NCBI GenBank assembly: GCA_003991915.1
Contig: RQTK01000310.1
Span: forward strand, 278,477 to 342,476
Length of the DNA stretch: 64,000 nt
Direction: 5' to 3'
Origin: Elysia chlorotica
Taxonomy: Eukaryota > Mollusca > Gastropoda > Plakobranchidae
Position 1 is the first letter of the stretch, and every line of letters begins with the position of its first letter. A program made the translations under genes and the position numbers. Below are positions 23,901 to 35,721 of this stretch, one piece after another. The notes beneath the pieces are model-generated. The model was not told the DNA's origin and made no database searches. It was given only the letters and a program-made list of their open reading frames with translations.

Positions 23901-25367
23901 AATTAAAAAAAAAAAAAAAACGTCTTCTCTTCCAATTTTTCTTTTTTCCTCTTTCTGCTCATCGTCAGCTTTACCTGTCCCTACAATTCTGTCTCACCTG
24001 GACCTGTCCCTACAGTTCTGCCTCACCTGGACCTGTCCCTACAGTTCTGCCTCACCTGGACCTGTCCCTACAATTCTGCCTCACCTGGACCTGGTGCTCA
24101 AGATTCTAAGCGCGCGCAACTCCGACAAGTCAGAGGCCGTAGGTGGGTACAATGTGGGCTGGCGGGAAAACAACTCCGTCAATCTCGTCCCTATAAATTA
24201 AGGTGATCGGCTGAGACACAAGTTCTAGGACTGCAGAACACGAATTTTGCATTAAACTACACACCTTCCATTAAAAAAAAATTTTCAAAGCTTTTGCCAT
24301 TTGTAATGTTTTATTAAAAATTCCTCAAATAATGCGTACTCGAGTAATCGCCACGTCAGCAACTAATTATCTTGTGGTCATGTCCTGGGCTAGCTGGTGA
24401 AAGTAAGCATTGTGTGTGTGTGGTGTCCAGTCTTTTCTTCAAGTAAACAAAATAGTTCGTATAATAAGAGTGCACTGTCCATACTTCACCCTCACCTCGC
24501 CAGGTGTCCAGACGAGTCTGATCCTGCACCTGGTTGAGCATGGCTTCCCCACACCGACCCCAGTGCCGGGCCGAGACGGGGAGTACCTGCAGCTGGTGCA
24601 CGCGCCCCGTAGGACAGGTCCAGGTGAGGCAGAACTGTAGGGACAGGTCCAGGTGAGACAGAATTGTAGGGACAGGTCCAGGTGAGACAGAATTGTAGGG
24701 ACAGGTCCAGGTGAGACAGAATTGTAGGGACAGGTCCAGGTGAGACAGAATTGTAGGGACAGGTCCAGGTGAGACAGAATTGTAGGGACAGGTCCAGGTG
24801 AGACAGAATTGTAGGGACAGGTCCAGGTGAGACAGAATTGTAGGGACAGGTCCAGGTGAGACAGAATTGTAGGGACAGGTCCAGGTGAGACAGAATTGTA
24901 GGGACAGGTCCAGGTGAGACAGAATTGTAGGGACAGGTCCAGGTGAGACAGAATTGTAGGGACAGGTCCAGGTGAGGCAGAATTGTAGGGACAGGTCCAG
25001 GTGATAATTGTAGGGACAGGTCCAGGTGAGGCAGAATTGTAGGGACAGGTCCAGGTGAGGCAGAATTGTAGGGACAGGTCCAGGTGAGACAGAATTGTAC
25101 ATTGTAGGGACAGGTCCAGGTGAGACAGAACTGTAGGGACAGGTCAAGGTGAGACAGAATTGTAGGGTTGTAACCATGGGGGCAGCCAGCTGTCACGTGG
25201 GCTGTCACGTGGGCTGTCACGTGGGCAGGCGCGGGCGCGGCCCGGCTCAGCTGCACCAGGAAGTTCTGGTCATCGTAGCTGTCCAGCTGGCGGCTAACGG
25301 TCACCTCCAGGCCGAACATGGCGGCCACCATGGCGGGGATCTGGCTGGCTTGGAACGGCTTCATCAT
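20994..25367 (-). CDS. HYKK: Hydroxylysine kinase, interrupted by an inversion of two internal coding blocks
   Basis: Minus-strand coding blocks are exon 1 from ATG 25367 to about 25165 (MMKPFQASQIPAMV, FGLEV, SYDDQNF), exon 4 at 23309-23176 (HIARLFEFKPGK), exon 5 at 22344-22164 and exon 6 at 21499-20994, ending in TAG. Exon 6 carries the aminoglycoside phosphotransferase-fold motifs HGDLNECN (catalytic loop) and DFGD (metal site). Exons 5 and 6 align without gaps to human HYKK across their junction. The family phosphorylates 5-hydroxy-L-lysine with GTP. The two blocks that belong between exons 1 and 4 (24089-24142 and 24504-24617) are on the plus strand. Phases fit if they are flipped: exon 3 ends with one base and exon 4 begins with two. 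As assembled the gene cannot give a full protein. An acceptor CTCAG at 25373-25375 suggests a noncoding first exon upstream. Confidence 0.85.
22488..22900. repeat. Degenerate short repeats in HYKK intron 4
   Basis: Irregular copies of TTCCTCAAYRCAGAGCCATTC and CAGTCTTTTCCC-type units of about 20-25 bp. No coding sequence is evident in this intron. Confidence 0.6.
23303..23710 (-). repeat. 78-bp tandem repeat copying the HYKK exon 4 acceptor
   Basis: Copies start at about 23303, 23381, 23459, 23537, 23615 and 23693, an exact 78-bp step. On the minus strand each unit contains TGTTTTCAG|GGTGTGT or a close variant, matching the true acceptor and first bases of exon 4 (23309). Using a decoy in the proper phase runs to TGA about 38 nt later. 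Confidence 0.9.
23973..24088 (+). repeat. 29-bp minisatellite, left arm (4 units)
   Basis: Four units of ACCTGTCCCTACARTTCTG plus YCTCACCTGG, directly continuous with the plus-strand block LVLKIL. The units are the reverse complement of the array at 24611-25170. Confidence 0.9.
23973..24617 (+). other. HYKK: Inverted segment carrying HYKK coding blocks 2 and 3
   Basis: On the plus strand LVLKILSARNSDKSEAV (to G at 24142, donor GTGGGT) aligns with YVLKISNTKASKNPDLI of human HYKK. After an intron with acceptor CGCCAG at 24503, VQTSLILHLVEHGFPTPTP and GEYLQLVHAP (24504-24617) align with VQNHIIMFLKAAGFPTASV. The codon split is 1+2 across that intron. The segment is bounded on the left by four 29-bp units in plus orientation and on the right by about 19 units in the opposite orientation. 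The left outer edge reads, on the minus strand, GTAGGGACAG followed by GTAAAGCTG, a good splice donor that fits exon 3 (which ends GTAGGACAG). Confidence 0.85.
24611..25170 (-). repeat. 29-bp minisatellite, right arm (~19 units)
   Basis: About 19 units of GGACAGGTCCAGGTGAG plus ACAGAATTGTAG. One unit has a deletion near 25003 and one a short insertion near 25100. On the minus strand the array is continuous with HYKK exon 1 (GYNPTILSHLDL), and the frame at its outer end matches that before LVLKIL (TILPHLDLVLK), so the repeat seems to have grown inside coding sequence. Each unit also contains CCAG|GTGAGA, a donor-like sequence, on the plus strand. Confidence 0.9.
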
Positions 25368-26097
25368 ACACACTGAGATAACAGGCGACCAGTCAGCACC
25401 AATCAGCACCGTCCCTGCAGTGCGGAACTTTCTATGCCTAAATAGCGACAAAATGGAATGAACATATGAACTAACAAGGCAGCACAGAAAGTGCTTTTTT
25501 AATTAGAGAGAAACTAATTTAAAATACTTAATCTTTAGACTAAACACTATAGGTTGAATTGTTGATGATTGCTCACTAGAAGTGACGTGTCGGATACGCG
25601 TACCTGACGCGCCACTGTATGCATTAGACTAAAATACGATCATATACATTTTGAGTCTGTTGGCTGGCAGCATGGCTAGAAGTAGAACTGTTCAAAAGGC
25701 TTTCATGTACCAACTAATTAGATATTAAATTTGTTATTGCAACAAGGTTTATATTTAAATACACAATACCTATTTCGATAAATAACGGTTAAAAGTAGGC
25801 CTACACACATTTAAATGGAAAAAGAATGACCGTTTCGCATTGTTAACTACTAAGAGTTTTATAAATTATACACGAGAATCGGGACAAATGTTTTTAGCTA
25901 CTTCAAAGAAGCCCAGCTAATAACGATTAAAATCCAAGCATATTAATACATTTAATAAAAGTACATGAAAACCCCGTTCTAAAACTAATGGTCTTTAATG
26001 TGAGAGGCGGAAGCTGCGACAGCGCGTCACAGCCACAGTTCAGGGAATCCCCAATACTAGTACATGGATGCTGAAACTTGAAAGTCTAGGGGCATCC

Positions 26098-26345
26098 ACT
26101 CGCTATGCTGTGTATTTTGTGAGGGAATAACCAGAAGCCAGGTTAATTATACTCAATCACTCGCTATGCTGTGGATTTTGTGAGGGAATAACCAGAAGCC
26201 AGGTTAATTATACTCAATCACTCGCTATGCTGTGGATTTTGTGAGGGAATAACCAGAAGCCAGGTTAATTATACTCAATCACTCGCTATGCTGTGGATTT
26301 TGTGAGGGAATAACCAGAAGCCAGGTTAATTATGCTCAACCACTT
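26098..26345. repeat. 61-bp tandem repeat, four units
   Basis: CGCTATGCTGTGKATTTTGTG recurs at 26101, 26162, 26223 and 26284, with nearly identical intervening bases. It lies upstream of HYKK in non-coding sequence. Confidence 0.9.
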
Positions 26346-26474
26346 ATGCCACATAAAGCACTGCTGTATATTGTGTATAACACCAAGTTTGTGTCTGCAA
26401 GCTACAGTACATTCGTCTAAAGACTTTAATCCCTAACGGCGCTGCAATAGGTCTGCTCAAGAGAAACTCGTACA

Positions 26475-26716
26475 TACCCGCAACCACAGTCGTTACAGGA
26501 CCCGCAACCACAGTCGTTACACGACCCACAACCACAGTCGTTACACGACCCGCAACCACAGTCGTTACACGACCCGCAACCACAGTCGTCACACGACCCG
26601 CAACCACAGTCGTTACACGACCCGCAACCACAGTCGTCACACGACCCGCAACCACAGTCGTCACACGACCCGCAACCACAGTCGTCACACGACCCGCAAC
26701 CACAGTCGTTACACTG
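26475..26716. repeat. 24-bp tandem repeat, about 10 units
   Basis: ACCCGCAACCACAGTCGTYAC plus ACG repeats about ten times. Because 24 is a multiple of three, several frames stay open (one reads CNDCGCGS on the minus strand, another VTTVVAGR), which is a by-product of the repeat and not evidence of a gene. Confidence 0.9.
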
Positions 26717-27089
26717 ACCATCACCGCGAAATCCTAAGGTCTCTTCTGAAAGTTCTCGCTGCCAATAAACAAAGTGCAGCCCTCGCCCTTTGTCTCGCAA
26801 TGGCATGACTATTTTTTATATGAAAAAACAACAACACCCAAAAAAAATTGAATACGTATTCTCCGTTAAGAGTCGCATGCATGTTCTCGGCCTTTCATAT
26901 TGCAATGTAAGTATTATTAATAGATGGATCTGTTAGTCACTGTGGGTGTGCCACCCAATTTTCAACCCTTAAAATATGAGGTGGAGAGTACGGATTCACG
27001 TTTACTCGGCTAAGGTTCGTTTCATTAGAGAAGATAGGAAGGTCGTTAACTGGGATGGTCCACTACTGGTAGCCCAGAGTGGGGTATCC

Positions 27090-27205
27090 GGGCTGGGCCG
27101 CTCACACCACACACACACCGATCGAACCACTAGTGAAAAACAATGTGGCCAGAGCGGGGCTTCAACAGAGGACGAGCGTTCTACCACCAGACCTCCACAC
27201 ATTAC
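27090..27205 (-). mobile_element. tRNA-derived SINE head
   Basis: Reverse complement reads GGTCTGGTGGTAGAACGCTC (A-box like) then TCCTCTGTTGAAGCCCCGCT (B-box like), with GGGCCGCTCACACC beyond. Partial and diverged. Confidence 0.45.
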
Positions 27206-27369
27206 AACTCGCCTCAGTGTAAATTGACTTGTTTAGCTTTTATTTCGCGACGCTCCGAAGTTTGCACTTTGCACGTGAGCCAAGCCGAACCGAACGCTCA
27301 ACCCTGTGACTGGTGACCAGTTGGCTTCAACGCTTCCTATCAAAACCAATGATCGTCACGCAGGCGCTG

Positions 27370-27690
27370 CGAATTTTGAAATACACTGGAGTATCGAGTA
27401 TTTTCAATTATCGGGCTCTAAATTTTGAAATACATGTACACTGGATTATCGAGTATTTTTAATCATCGGGCTCTACATTTTGAAATACATGTACACTGGA
27501 GTATCGAGTATTTTAAGTTATTGGGATTTAATTTTGATAAAACACTGGAGTATCGAGTATTTTAAGTTATTGGGATTTAATTTTGATAAAACACTGGAGT
27601 ATCGAGTATTTTTCAATTATTGGGCTTTACTATCGAAATACATGTACACCGAAGTATCAAGTTTTTATTCAGTTATTGGGCTTCAATTTT
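27370..27690. repeat. Tandem repeat of ~60 bp, about five units
   Basis: CACTGGAGTATCGAGTATTTT recurs near 27385, 27440, 27495, 27545 and 27593 with TTATTGGGATTTAATTTTG between. Spacing varies slightly. Confidence 0.75.
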
Positions 27691-28179
27691 TTTTTGCTTA
27701 TACAATTCATGTTATTCTCGAGAACTGTCCACAATGTGCTATTGTAGCGTATTGTAAAGGGAAACATAGTTCTCACTCACAGCAGAACAAAATAGTTATT
27801 TAAAAAAACCATCTTCATACAAATACGGTAGTTAACATGCTGATAAAATATGCACATACTTCACGACGTTTTGGGCGGGGTTAATTACTTACAGGTATTT
27901 CCAGTAAACCGAAGCGCTTGGAACCAAATTTCTTTCCACCGATACATTTTCAATTTCAACACGTAAGCGTGGCCCATTTTCAAACGCCTTATAACTTGCC
28001 AAGAACTTCGAAACGGCCAAAGTAAAATTACTTCATAATTATGAAATAACAGTTTTCTTTTATGTGTTACTGTGAGGCATTTTTATGGTGTTAAAGGATG
28101 TCATGCAACCGACCATATAAAATCATTACAATCCTCCACTGCCCTATTCACTACCCAGGCTATCAGTGACCCCAATACC

Positions 28180-29560
28180 AAGCTCAATTTGCAGACAACT
28201 GTGCACTTTGAAATAAGAAAAACAACGGATACATAGCAAAAGTAAAACAAAATTCAACAAACTAATCAAACAACTAGGAGAACTGTCCAGGCTACCAAAC
28301 TCATACAACAAGTAAGGAAACTAGGACTTAAAGTCAACACGCACAAAACCAGAGCGGTGATTTTCGGGGGTTATCAAGAACTCCAAAAAACAATAGATTT
28401 CACCGATATCACAACCGACAAATCTGCAAAATTCCTAAGAATTACGACACAAATAGCAATTACTAAGAACCAAGGCGTCCAACGCGTTGCTAAGAACACA
28501 TAGAACTACCAAGCAAAAAAGCCCCAAAACAAGTTTGACAACTAAAACCACTTAACTGAAAAAGCTTACGCGGCTGAAAAGATTGTCTAAAAAAGAGCCC
28601 TTAGAACAATAACCAACACAAACAGGTTCACTAATCCAGAGGTCCTCCAAGTAGCAACCAATATAGAACCACTATGCATTAAGAGGGAAAAAGCAGGTTT
28701 AAAATACTGGGCGACAGCCAGATTTGACTCCTCAAACCCAACAAACACAATTTTCACCGACTCTGTAAATAAAATCACTGACACGCAAAGATTAAAAACA
28801 AAACCAATCAAGCAAAGCACAGCATGTCTAGTATACAATGAAATACAAAATTTAGACCTAGATCCCGAAGATATTGATAACAGAAAAATTTTCATAGAAC
28901 CATGGACACTCAGAGACATCCAAGTAGACACCCAGCTAAGCCAAACACTGAGCAAAAAAACTGACGGCCAAGACAAACTCAAAGCACTAACCCTGGAACA
29001 GTAAAAAATCTATTCAGACGGATCATTGTTAGAATAGGAGGCTACAGCAAAGACTTGGAACTAAAGGTAAAAAAGGAATGGCGGACAATAATAGTACTAC
29101 AGCAGCAGAATTAGCGGCCATTGGCGAAGCTCTAAAGACCATCCAGGTAAAGAAGATGGAAAGAGAAAACATAGTTATACTAACTCCCTGGCAGCATCAC
29201 TCAGTATAAAAAACCCAAACAAAACCAACGCCAGGCAAGACCTTACAGAGTCGATCAACATTAGAGCAAACGATCTCCAAGTACAAACCAAACCCATGCT
29301 CAGATCCGCTGGATCCCAGCCCACTGTAACATCGAAGGAAACGAAAAAGCTGACCAACAGGCCAAATTATGCCTAAGCTCTAATACACGAAGAAAAATAG
29401 GACTTGGCCCTGGTGAAACATGCCCAGCCCACACCCCAGCAAAAGACACACTTAAAAGTCAAAACACAAAAGAAAACATCAAATTTACAGCAGAACAGGT
29501 ACTCAACCCAAAAAGTTCATCCACAATAAAAAAAAAGTTTAAAAATTACAAAATCCCCCT
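28180..29560 (+). mobile_element. Decayed LINE: end of reverse transcriptase plus RNase H
   Basis: A plus-strand frame near 28290-28450 reads LRKLGLKVNTHKTRAVIFGG, the region after the catalytic site of a reverse transcriptase. Further on are IYSDGSLL (~29010), TTAAELAAIGEALKTI (~29098) and RWIPAHCNIEGNEKADQQA (~29307), the D, E and H-D motif stretches of a LINE RNase H. Stops and frameshifts separate the pieces. LINEs of the I/jockey group carry such RNase H domains. Confidence 0.75.
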
Positions 29561-29739
29561 TTAAACATCAACCCATGCATGCCCAATGACCTCTTAACGG
29601 GATAAGACAACAAGCCACCCCGCCACCGCACACACCCCTCCCTTCCCCATCTCTCAAATCGCAAAACAAAATTAACAAAATACGAATCATTTCTCCGTGT
29701 TGGGAATTTCTTTCTGTTTATTTCTAATCGACGAGGCAT

Positions 29740-30400
29740 CCTATATTATAATTTTAAAAATGTCTTTGGGTCGATCGGGCACTAGGTTAACGTCTTGGTT
29801 ACACTTATGGCCTAATTACAATGGTGCCTTGCCGGTGTACTACTGAACCTTAACTTCTGACCCAATTACATTGGGTCCTATTGTTAGTTTAATACTGACT
29901 GTAAAATAGTGACCTACTTTTGATGTTAGTGGGGCAAACTGAATGGACGCATTATTCGGACGGCGCTTGTTAGTGTGGGAAACTAAAAGTTCCATAAATT
30001 TTCTAGATTGATCGACTTCGAACTCGAGAGATGCGCCAGTTCTGCAGAAGACTCCAGACCAGCTAGACGTGCTTAGCTGCTCTGCGAATTGGTTAGATTA
30101 GTCTAAGATTTGACTAAGTTATAATCCAGTATTTTGGATTGATGATTTGAAAGAGTATTGGCAACGTGTTAGCCACCTTGATTTTGTAATACTGCTTGAT
30201 TTATATATCCTGTATTACGCGATTTTACGTTATTTACGCGACTCCAATAATTCACAGAAGTGTTGGACTGATTTATATCGAATGTAAACTGAGTATCACT
30301 TAACTATTGTAAACGCCTGAGGCTCTTTGTGTTATTGAATTTGTAGATTGGTAATAAACGGTTTTCTCAGTCATCGAACAGATTGGACTTGACTATGATT
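29740..30400 (+). other. Unassigned spacer upstream of BHMT, possible solo LTR
   Basis: Begins TGTCTTTGGG, contains no open frame, and has AATAAA near 30352 followed by a short tail, a layout like a solo long terminal repeat. I cannot find a target-site duplication or the paired copy, so this is only a suggestion. Confidence 0.2.
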
Positions 30401-30608
30401 ATATTTGTATTCTTTTGATTTTCAATATTCGGTACTCCAGCATACAGCACACGCTGAAAAACAGAAAACACACTTGGTCTATCTGCGTTAGTGTTGCTCC
30501 TTGCTTATGAGCCGCCGGAGGGACATTCGCTTTGCTTGAAAGATACATGCTCTGAATCAGAGGAAACGCCACATATACCGTCACAGCAGCGTCAAAACAC
30601 CAAGAACT

Positions 30609-31806
30609 ATGCCATCGGGTAAAGTCTTCGTTGTTAATAGGGATAAAAATTAATTATGGCTTTTTATATAATTATTTTAATGCGTAGTAACGTCAGTTTT
30701 CTACTTTCTTTTTTAAAATGTGTGAGTCTTCATTGAGAAGTCTGTTGCAACATTTAATTTTCATCTCGTTGTTTTTCTAATTTATTTAGAAATACAAAAC
30801 GTACATTTTAATATTTTATGAGAACAACACGATTTTTTTAGAAGATGCTTTATAGGCCAATACTTGATTAGGTTAACTCTTATGTCCTGTAATTTCCCGA
30901 AGAATTTAATATGGAGATGAAGGTATCAGCAGAGATTCAAACCTTGGACTTCCTGCTCGATAGCACAAATCACTCACCGCCTGAGCCAACACAGCTTTCC
31001 CATTGAAAACAACCGCCTGATTGTATTTATTTCTGTTCTTCTTTCAGGGCGCCTTCTGGAGAGGCTCTCCAACGCCCGAAGCCTGGTTGTGGCGGAAGGA
31101 TATCTGTTTGAGCTCGAGAGGCGGGGCTACCTTCAGGCTGGAGCTTTCGTACCAGAAGTAGTGCTGGAACATCCGCAGTTGGTGAAAACACTGCATGAGG
31201 AATTTGTTCACGCAGGAAGTGATGTCGTCTTGGCCTTCACGGTGAGCAAAAAACATTGAAAAAAAAAATTCCTTGTTCATTTAATTTGATTGGTTGATTA
31301 ATTTTTTCCAAATAGGATTCTTTTATATAAACTGGATACAAGTGGTGGGGGGGGGGGGGGGGGGGGGGGGAATCCGACAAATTTCAGAAGTACATGTATG
31401 TATTATTATAGACAGGAGAGGAAAAGTTGATTAGTTATTCGCTTTCTAGTTCTCCTGAAAAAAATTCTATAGAAAAAGGCGGGGGAGGGGGGGGGGCGAA
31501 CCTTCTATTTACCTTCTGCTCCCGCTATGTTCAAACCTTCGCAATATACGTAATCAAAAAGATACTGACAGACAACTAGCTTAACCTAGGCCTACTTATG
31601 AGTAAATGAATAAACAACTATTGTTTCGAGAAAGAAAAACTGGTTAACAGGGTGAGATAAAAGAATACTGCGACAGTATGAATGATAGGGTTTTTGATAC
31701 ATTAAGTGGCGAAGGTCGAAAAGAACATGCCAAGAAACTGTGAAGATGCTATAAGTAAGGACGGGAAGTGGAGAAATTAGCGAGGATCAGAATTAAGAGA
31801 GAGAGA

Positions 31807-31849
<43 letters not shown>

Positions 31850-34800
31850 ACATCTAAAAGACCTAATAAATCCGACACGGTCTCCGTGTGAATGCAATTT
31901 CTTTTTTTTTCTTGAGTCCATTGTACGTAACTGTTTACTTTTATTATGTATCATTATTTCTGAACAGCTTCGGTTGAACCTGGCTTTTAATTAAATGTGC
32001 GTACTTTGTATTATGACATAGCCATTCTATTTTTTTCCTTGGCTTTCCGCCTACGTTACTTTAGTACTATGCTCACCGAGAAAAGCTGCGGGTCGTTGGA
32101 AAAGAAGATATGTTGGAGAGAATCAACAGGAAAGCCTTGTCCATTGCGGGAGAGGTTGCCCGGGCAACCGGAGCGCTGTTTGCTGGCAACATCTGTAACT
32201 CCACCGTGTATGCGAGAGACGACGAGGAGGCCAAGGCTACTGCAAGGTCCATGTTTAAGGTAGACTGTGTGTTTTGTGTGAGAGACACTTTTAACGTTTC
32301 GTTACTGTGTTTGGCGTGATGTGCTTTGAAAGCTTTGGTCTGTCAAGAGTTTAATTATGTTCTAAGTTCACCAAATGGATTCTAAGCGACGATTCGGAAA
32401 CGAAACATGTTGCTAGGAAATGTTGTTTGAAAACGATGCATGAAGTTTTTAAAAGGTCTTATGATAAGAAGCGTTGACATTTTGGATCATATCCTCACAT
32501 ACTCACAATACTTGCATCGTTATTCTACACCTCCAGCAAATGAGAGGTTTTCAGGAATATGGCGACTTTCTCCACTTATTTTGATGGATCGGGTACATTA
32601 TAATGTTTGTTGGTTAGTTGCTACAGCTTTGTGCCATCTCCCAACTAAAAATGGTTATTACAAACTCTGAAAGTATGTGTGTGTGTGTGTGTGTGTGTGT
32701 GTATGATATATATAAAGGCTATTTACATGTGCTATATACTCTACTCTGTTATCACATCAAACGTAAATATTAAAAAGCTGAAATATAGTTACAGAGCCTG
32801 TTGCTTTCTTATACTGTAGATACTTTTTCATTATTAAATATTCATCGATTACAGTTTCGGACATTTTTTTAATACATCGTGAACTTATAAATGTGATCAA
32901 GAAATCAAGAAAAGAATAGCAATGTCAAAAGAAGTCTTTACAAAAATGAGACCATATTCAAAAACAGGAATATTCAGTTTGGAACAAAAGTCAAAGTACT
33001 CAGGACATACGTGCTGTCCGTCTTGATGTACGGCAGCGAGTGCTGGACGATTAGCAAAGAAATGGAGAAACGTTTGCTGGCCATCGAAATGTGGTTTCTC
33101 CTAAGAATTTTCAGAATTTCATGGACAGAAAGGAAAACAAACGAAGAGGTCTTGCACCTGCACGGGACAGATAGGTCACTGTTGCAAATGATAAGAAAGA
33201 GACAGATGGAATTTCTCGGCCATATAAATAGACACGACGGTCTGGAAAAACTAATGCTGCACGGAAAAGTGGAAGGAAAACGTGCTAGAGGTCGACAACG
33301 ACAGACTTTCATGGACAGTCTGTCTCGATTCACAAACGCATCGAACAAGAACCTGTCTAAGATGGAAATATTCAGACGGACTGAAGACAGAGAGGCTTGG
33401 AAATCCCTGATCGTCGATGTCTGCGCCAGACCTGACACCTGAATGAATGAATGAACTTATAAAATCATTTTTGTTTTGTTTGTTTGTTTTTTGTTTTGTT
33501 TTTTGTTTTTACACTGCAAGTGCAAGTGATCATTAACTTCTTTTAACGGTTTTCCCCACTGTTCGAAAGAACATATTACTTTGCTTTGTTGAGGAAGAAG
33601 CAAACTATAATCATAATAATGAATAAATCATTGAAGTTGGTCACATTTTAACACTAATAAATTCATATCGTTCATTGCATTCTGTTGGGGTGTCACCAGG
33701 AGCAGGTGGAGTGGGCGGTGGAGGCTGGCGTGGACTACATTCTGGCCGAGACTTTTGATGAGGTTGGGGAAGCCTTGCTCGCTCTTCAAGTTATCAAACA
33801 GTTTGGCAAAGGTAGTCATATACTAACATTGAGTCGGTCTACTGGGAACACGAAATATTTTGGTCAGTGACTCGAAGATATTGCTTTGGTGCCCGTACTC
33901 TATGACTAAGAACTTAAAAAAACAACAGACCAAAGTTAACCAAACCAACACTTGTGCGTTGCGACTTAAATCTGAACAGGAAGGTATTAACATTAACATA
34001 ACGTGGTCATGATAATTTCAGTGAATAGTTTTGTGTTGTCACTTAATGCTGAGCATGTAATGAGGGCGTGGTGACAATGTTAGTGGATTGTTCTGTGTTA
34101 GTGGATTGTTCTGTGTTACACGGCTACACCTCCACAATACGCCTGTCAATACAAGATGTAAGTCTATCGTCGGCAGCCAGAACTGTGTCATACCCTCCAT
34201 CAAGTTTTGTAAAAGGGCATTGACGGATTACATGGTCAGTTGTCTTAGGACTTCCATTACACCGAATACACCTGGGTGATTCCCTGAGTTACCATTAATG
34301 CATATTGTATTCGCCCACATCTGGTTTGCAGTCTATTTGTTAAGTGTTTCCTTTTCTGGGTTTTCGAAACCTGGAATAGGTTCTGATAGATCTTTGATTA
34401 TGTTTTCCCCTGTTGGTCTATTATTTGCCCATTGTTCTCTCTATGTTGCAATCATGTTGATTTATAGAAAGGACGTCCAGATTTGAGTCTTGATATTTTG
34501 GGTCCGTTGTTAGTGATTTGTTTAGGGATATTATATGCTATACCTCTTAGTTTCTGATTAGCTTCTTCTCCCTAGAGATAAGGTGGAGCTTTTGAGCTAT
34601 GTTTTTTTTTAAATAATTTTTTTGTGTTGTCACTTAACGCTGAACATGCAATAAGAACGTAATGATGCCAATGTTAGTGGGTGGTACTGTGTTTTCACTT
34701 ATGCACTAAAAACGGGGTAATGATAGGCCTGTCCATCATTGTGTATCGCCCCTCCCCCCACCCTTTGCACCAGGCACGCCTGCCGTGGTGACCCTAGTGC

Positions 34801-35675
34801 CGGGCGCCCGTGCCGTGACGTTTGACGGCGTGCCCTACCCAGAGGCGTGTCTCATGCTGGAGGAGGCAGGGGCGGCGGTGGTGGGGCTCAACTGTGGGAG
34901 GGGGCCGGAAACCATGCTGCCGCTCATCGCTGAGGTCAGGAAAGTCTGCAAGGTTTGTAACTTGACAGCCTTATAAGTTGTTATTTTTTTATATCCTGGG
35001 TTTGTTTAGTTTTGTTTGCTAATGTCATTGTTATTTTTGGTTTATCTTAAAGAACATACCTTATTAATGATTTTTGCCCATTCTTATAGACGATATAATA
35101 GTCATCCTCATGGATTGCTATACCAGTTGGAATAATTATGTGGTCATGCCCCTCCACATCTCTCCATCCTCAGATTTCTATCAGCACATATCTTCTCTCG
35201 TCACAGATATTTTCTCTCTATCTACCTCTCGTCCTCTTTTCGTTAATCTTCCCAGTTGTAAGGATCTGTTTCCAACTATGCCTGCGCATGATATAGCCAA
35301 GAAATTGTTCTTCTTGTGTGCTCGTTCTATTGAGAAGATTAAGTTAGCATGATAATATAGTGGACAAGAGAAACAAGGAATATTTTGTTACTCGTGCATT
35401 ACATAAGTGTGTCTTGTTTCTTCAATAATTGTCTTATTGAAAGTGAAATATTAACATGGGATTGTTCTTTCTTTCGGGATCCATATGCGTGCAGGTGAAT
35501 ATTGTTTTAAAGAGGAGAATGTGGGGATATCATCTTATGTATCTTATATACATTTTAGGAGGCCGGTTGTATACCAAAATAAACACACACACACACACAC
35601 ACACAAAACATCACGAGCTGTAGGCATTGAATGTGTTTTTACCTGATTCACATGCAAAGTGACATAATAATAATG

Positions 35676-35721
<46 letters not shown>

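Noticed and set aside
24492-25451. Long minus-strand open frame of about 320 codons
   Set aside because: Only its first part (before ~25165) is HYKK exon 1; the rest is the 29-bp repeat, which happens to lack stops.
26344-26806. Cysteine-rich open frame with CNDCGCGS repeats
   Set aside because: A 24-bp tandem repeat keeps several frames open at once, and there is no signal peptide, conserved flank or splice support.
29740-30400. Solo LTR
   Set aside because: Only a TG start and a late AATAAA support it; no target duplication or partner copy, so it is listed only as unassigned.
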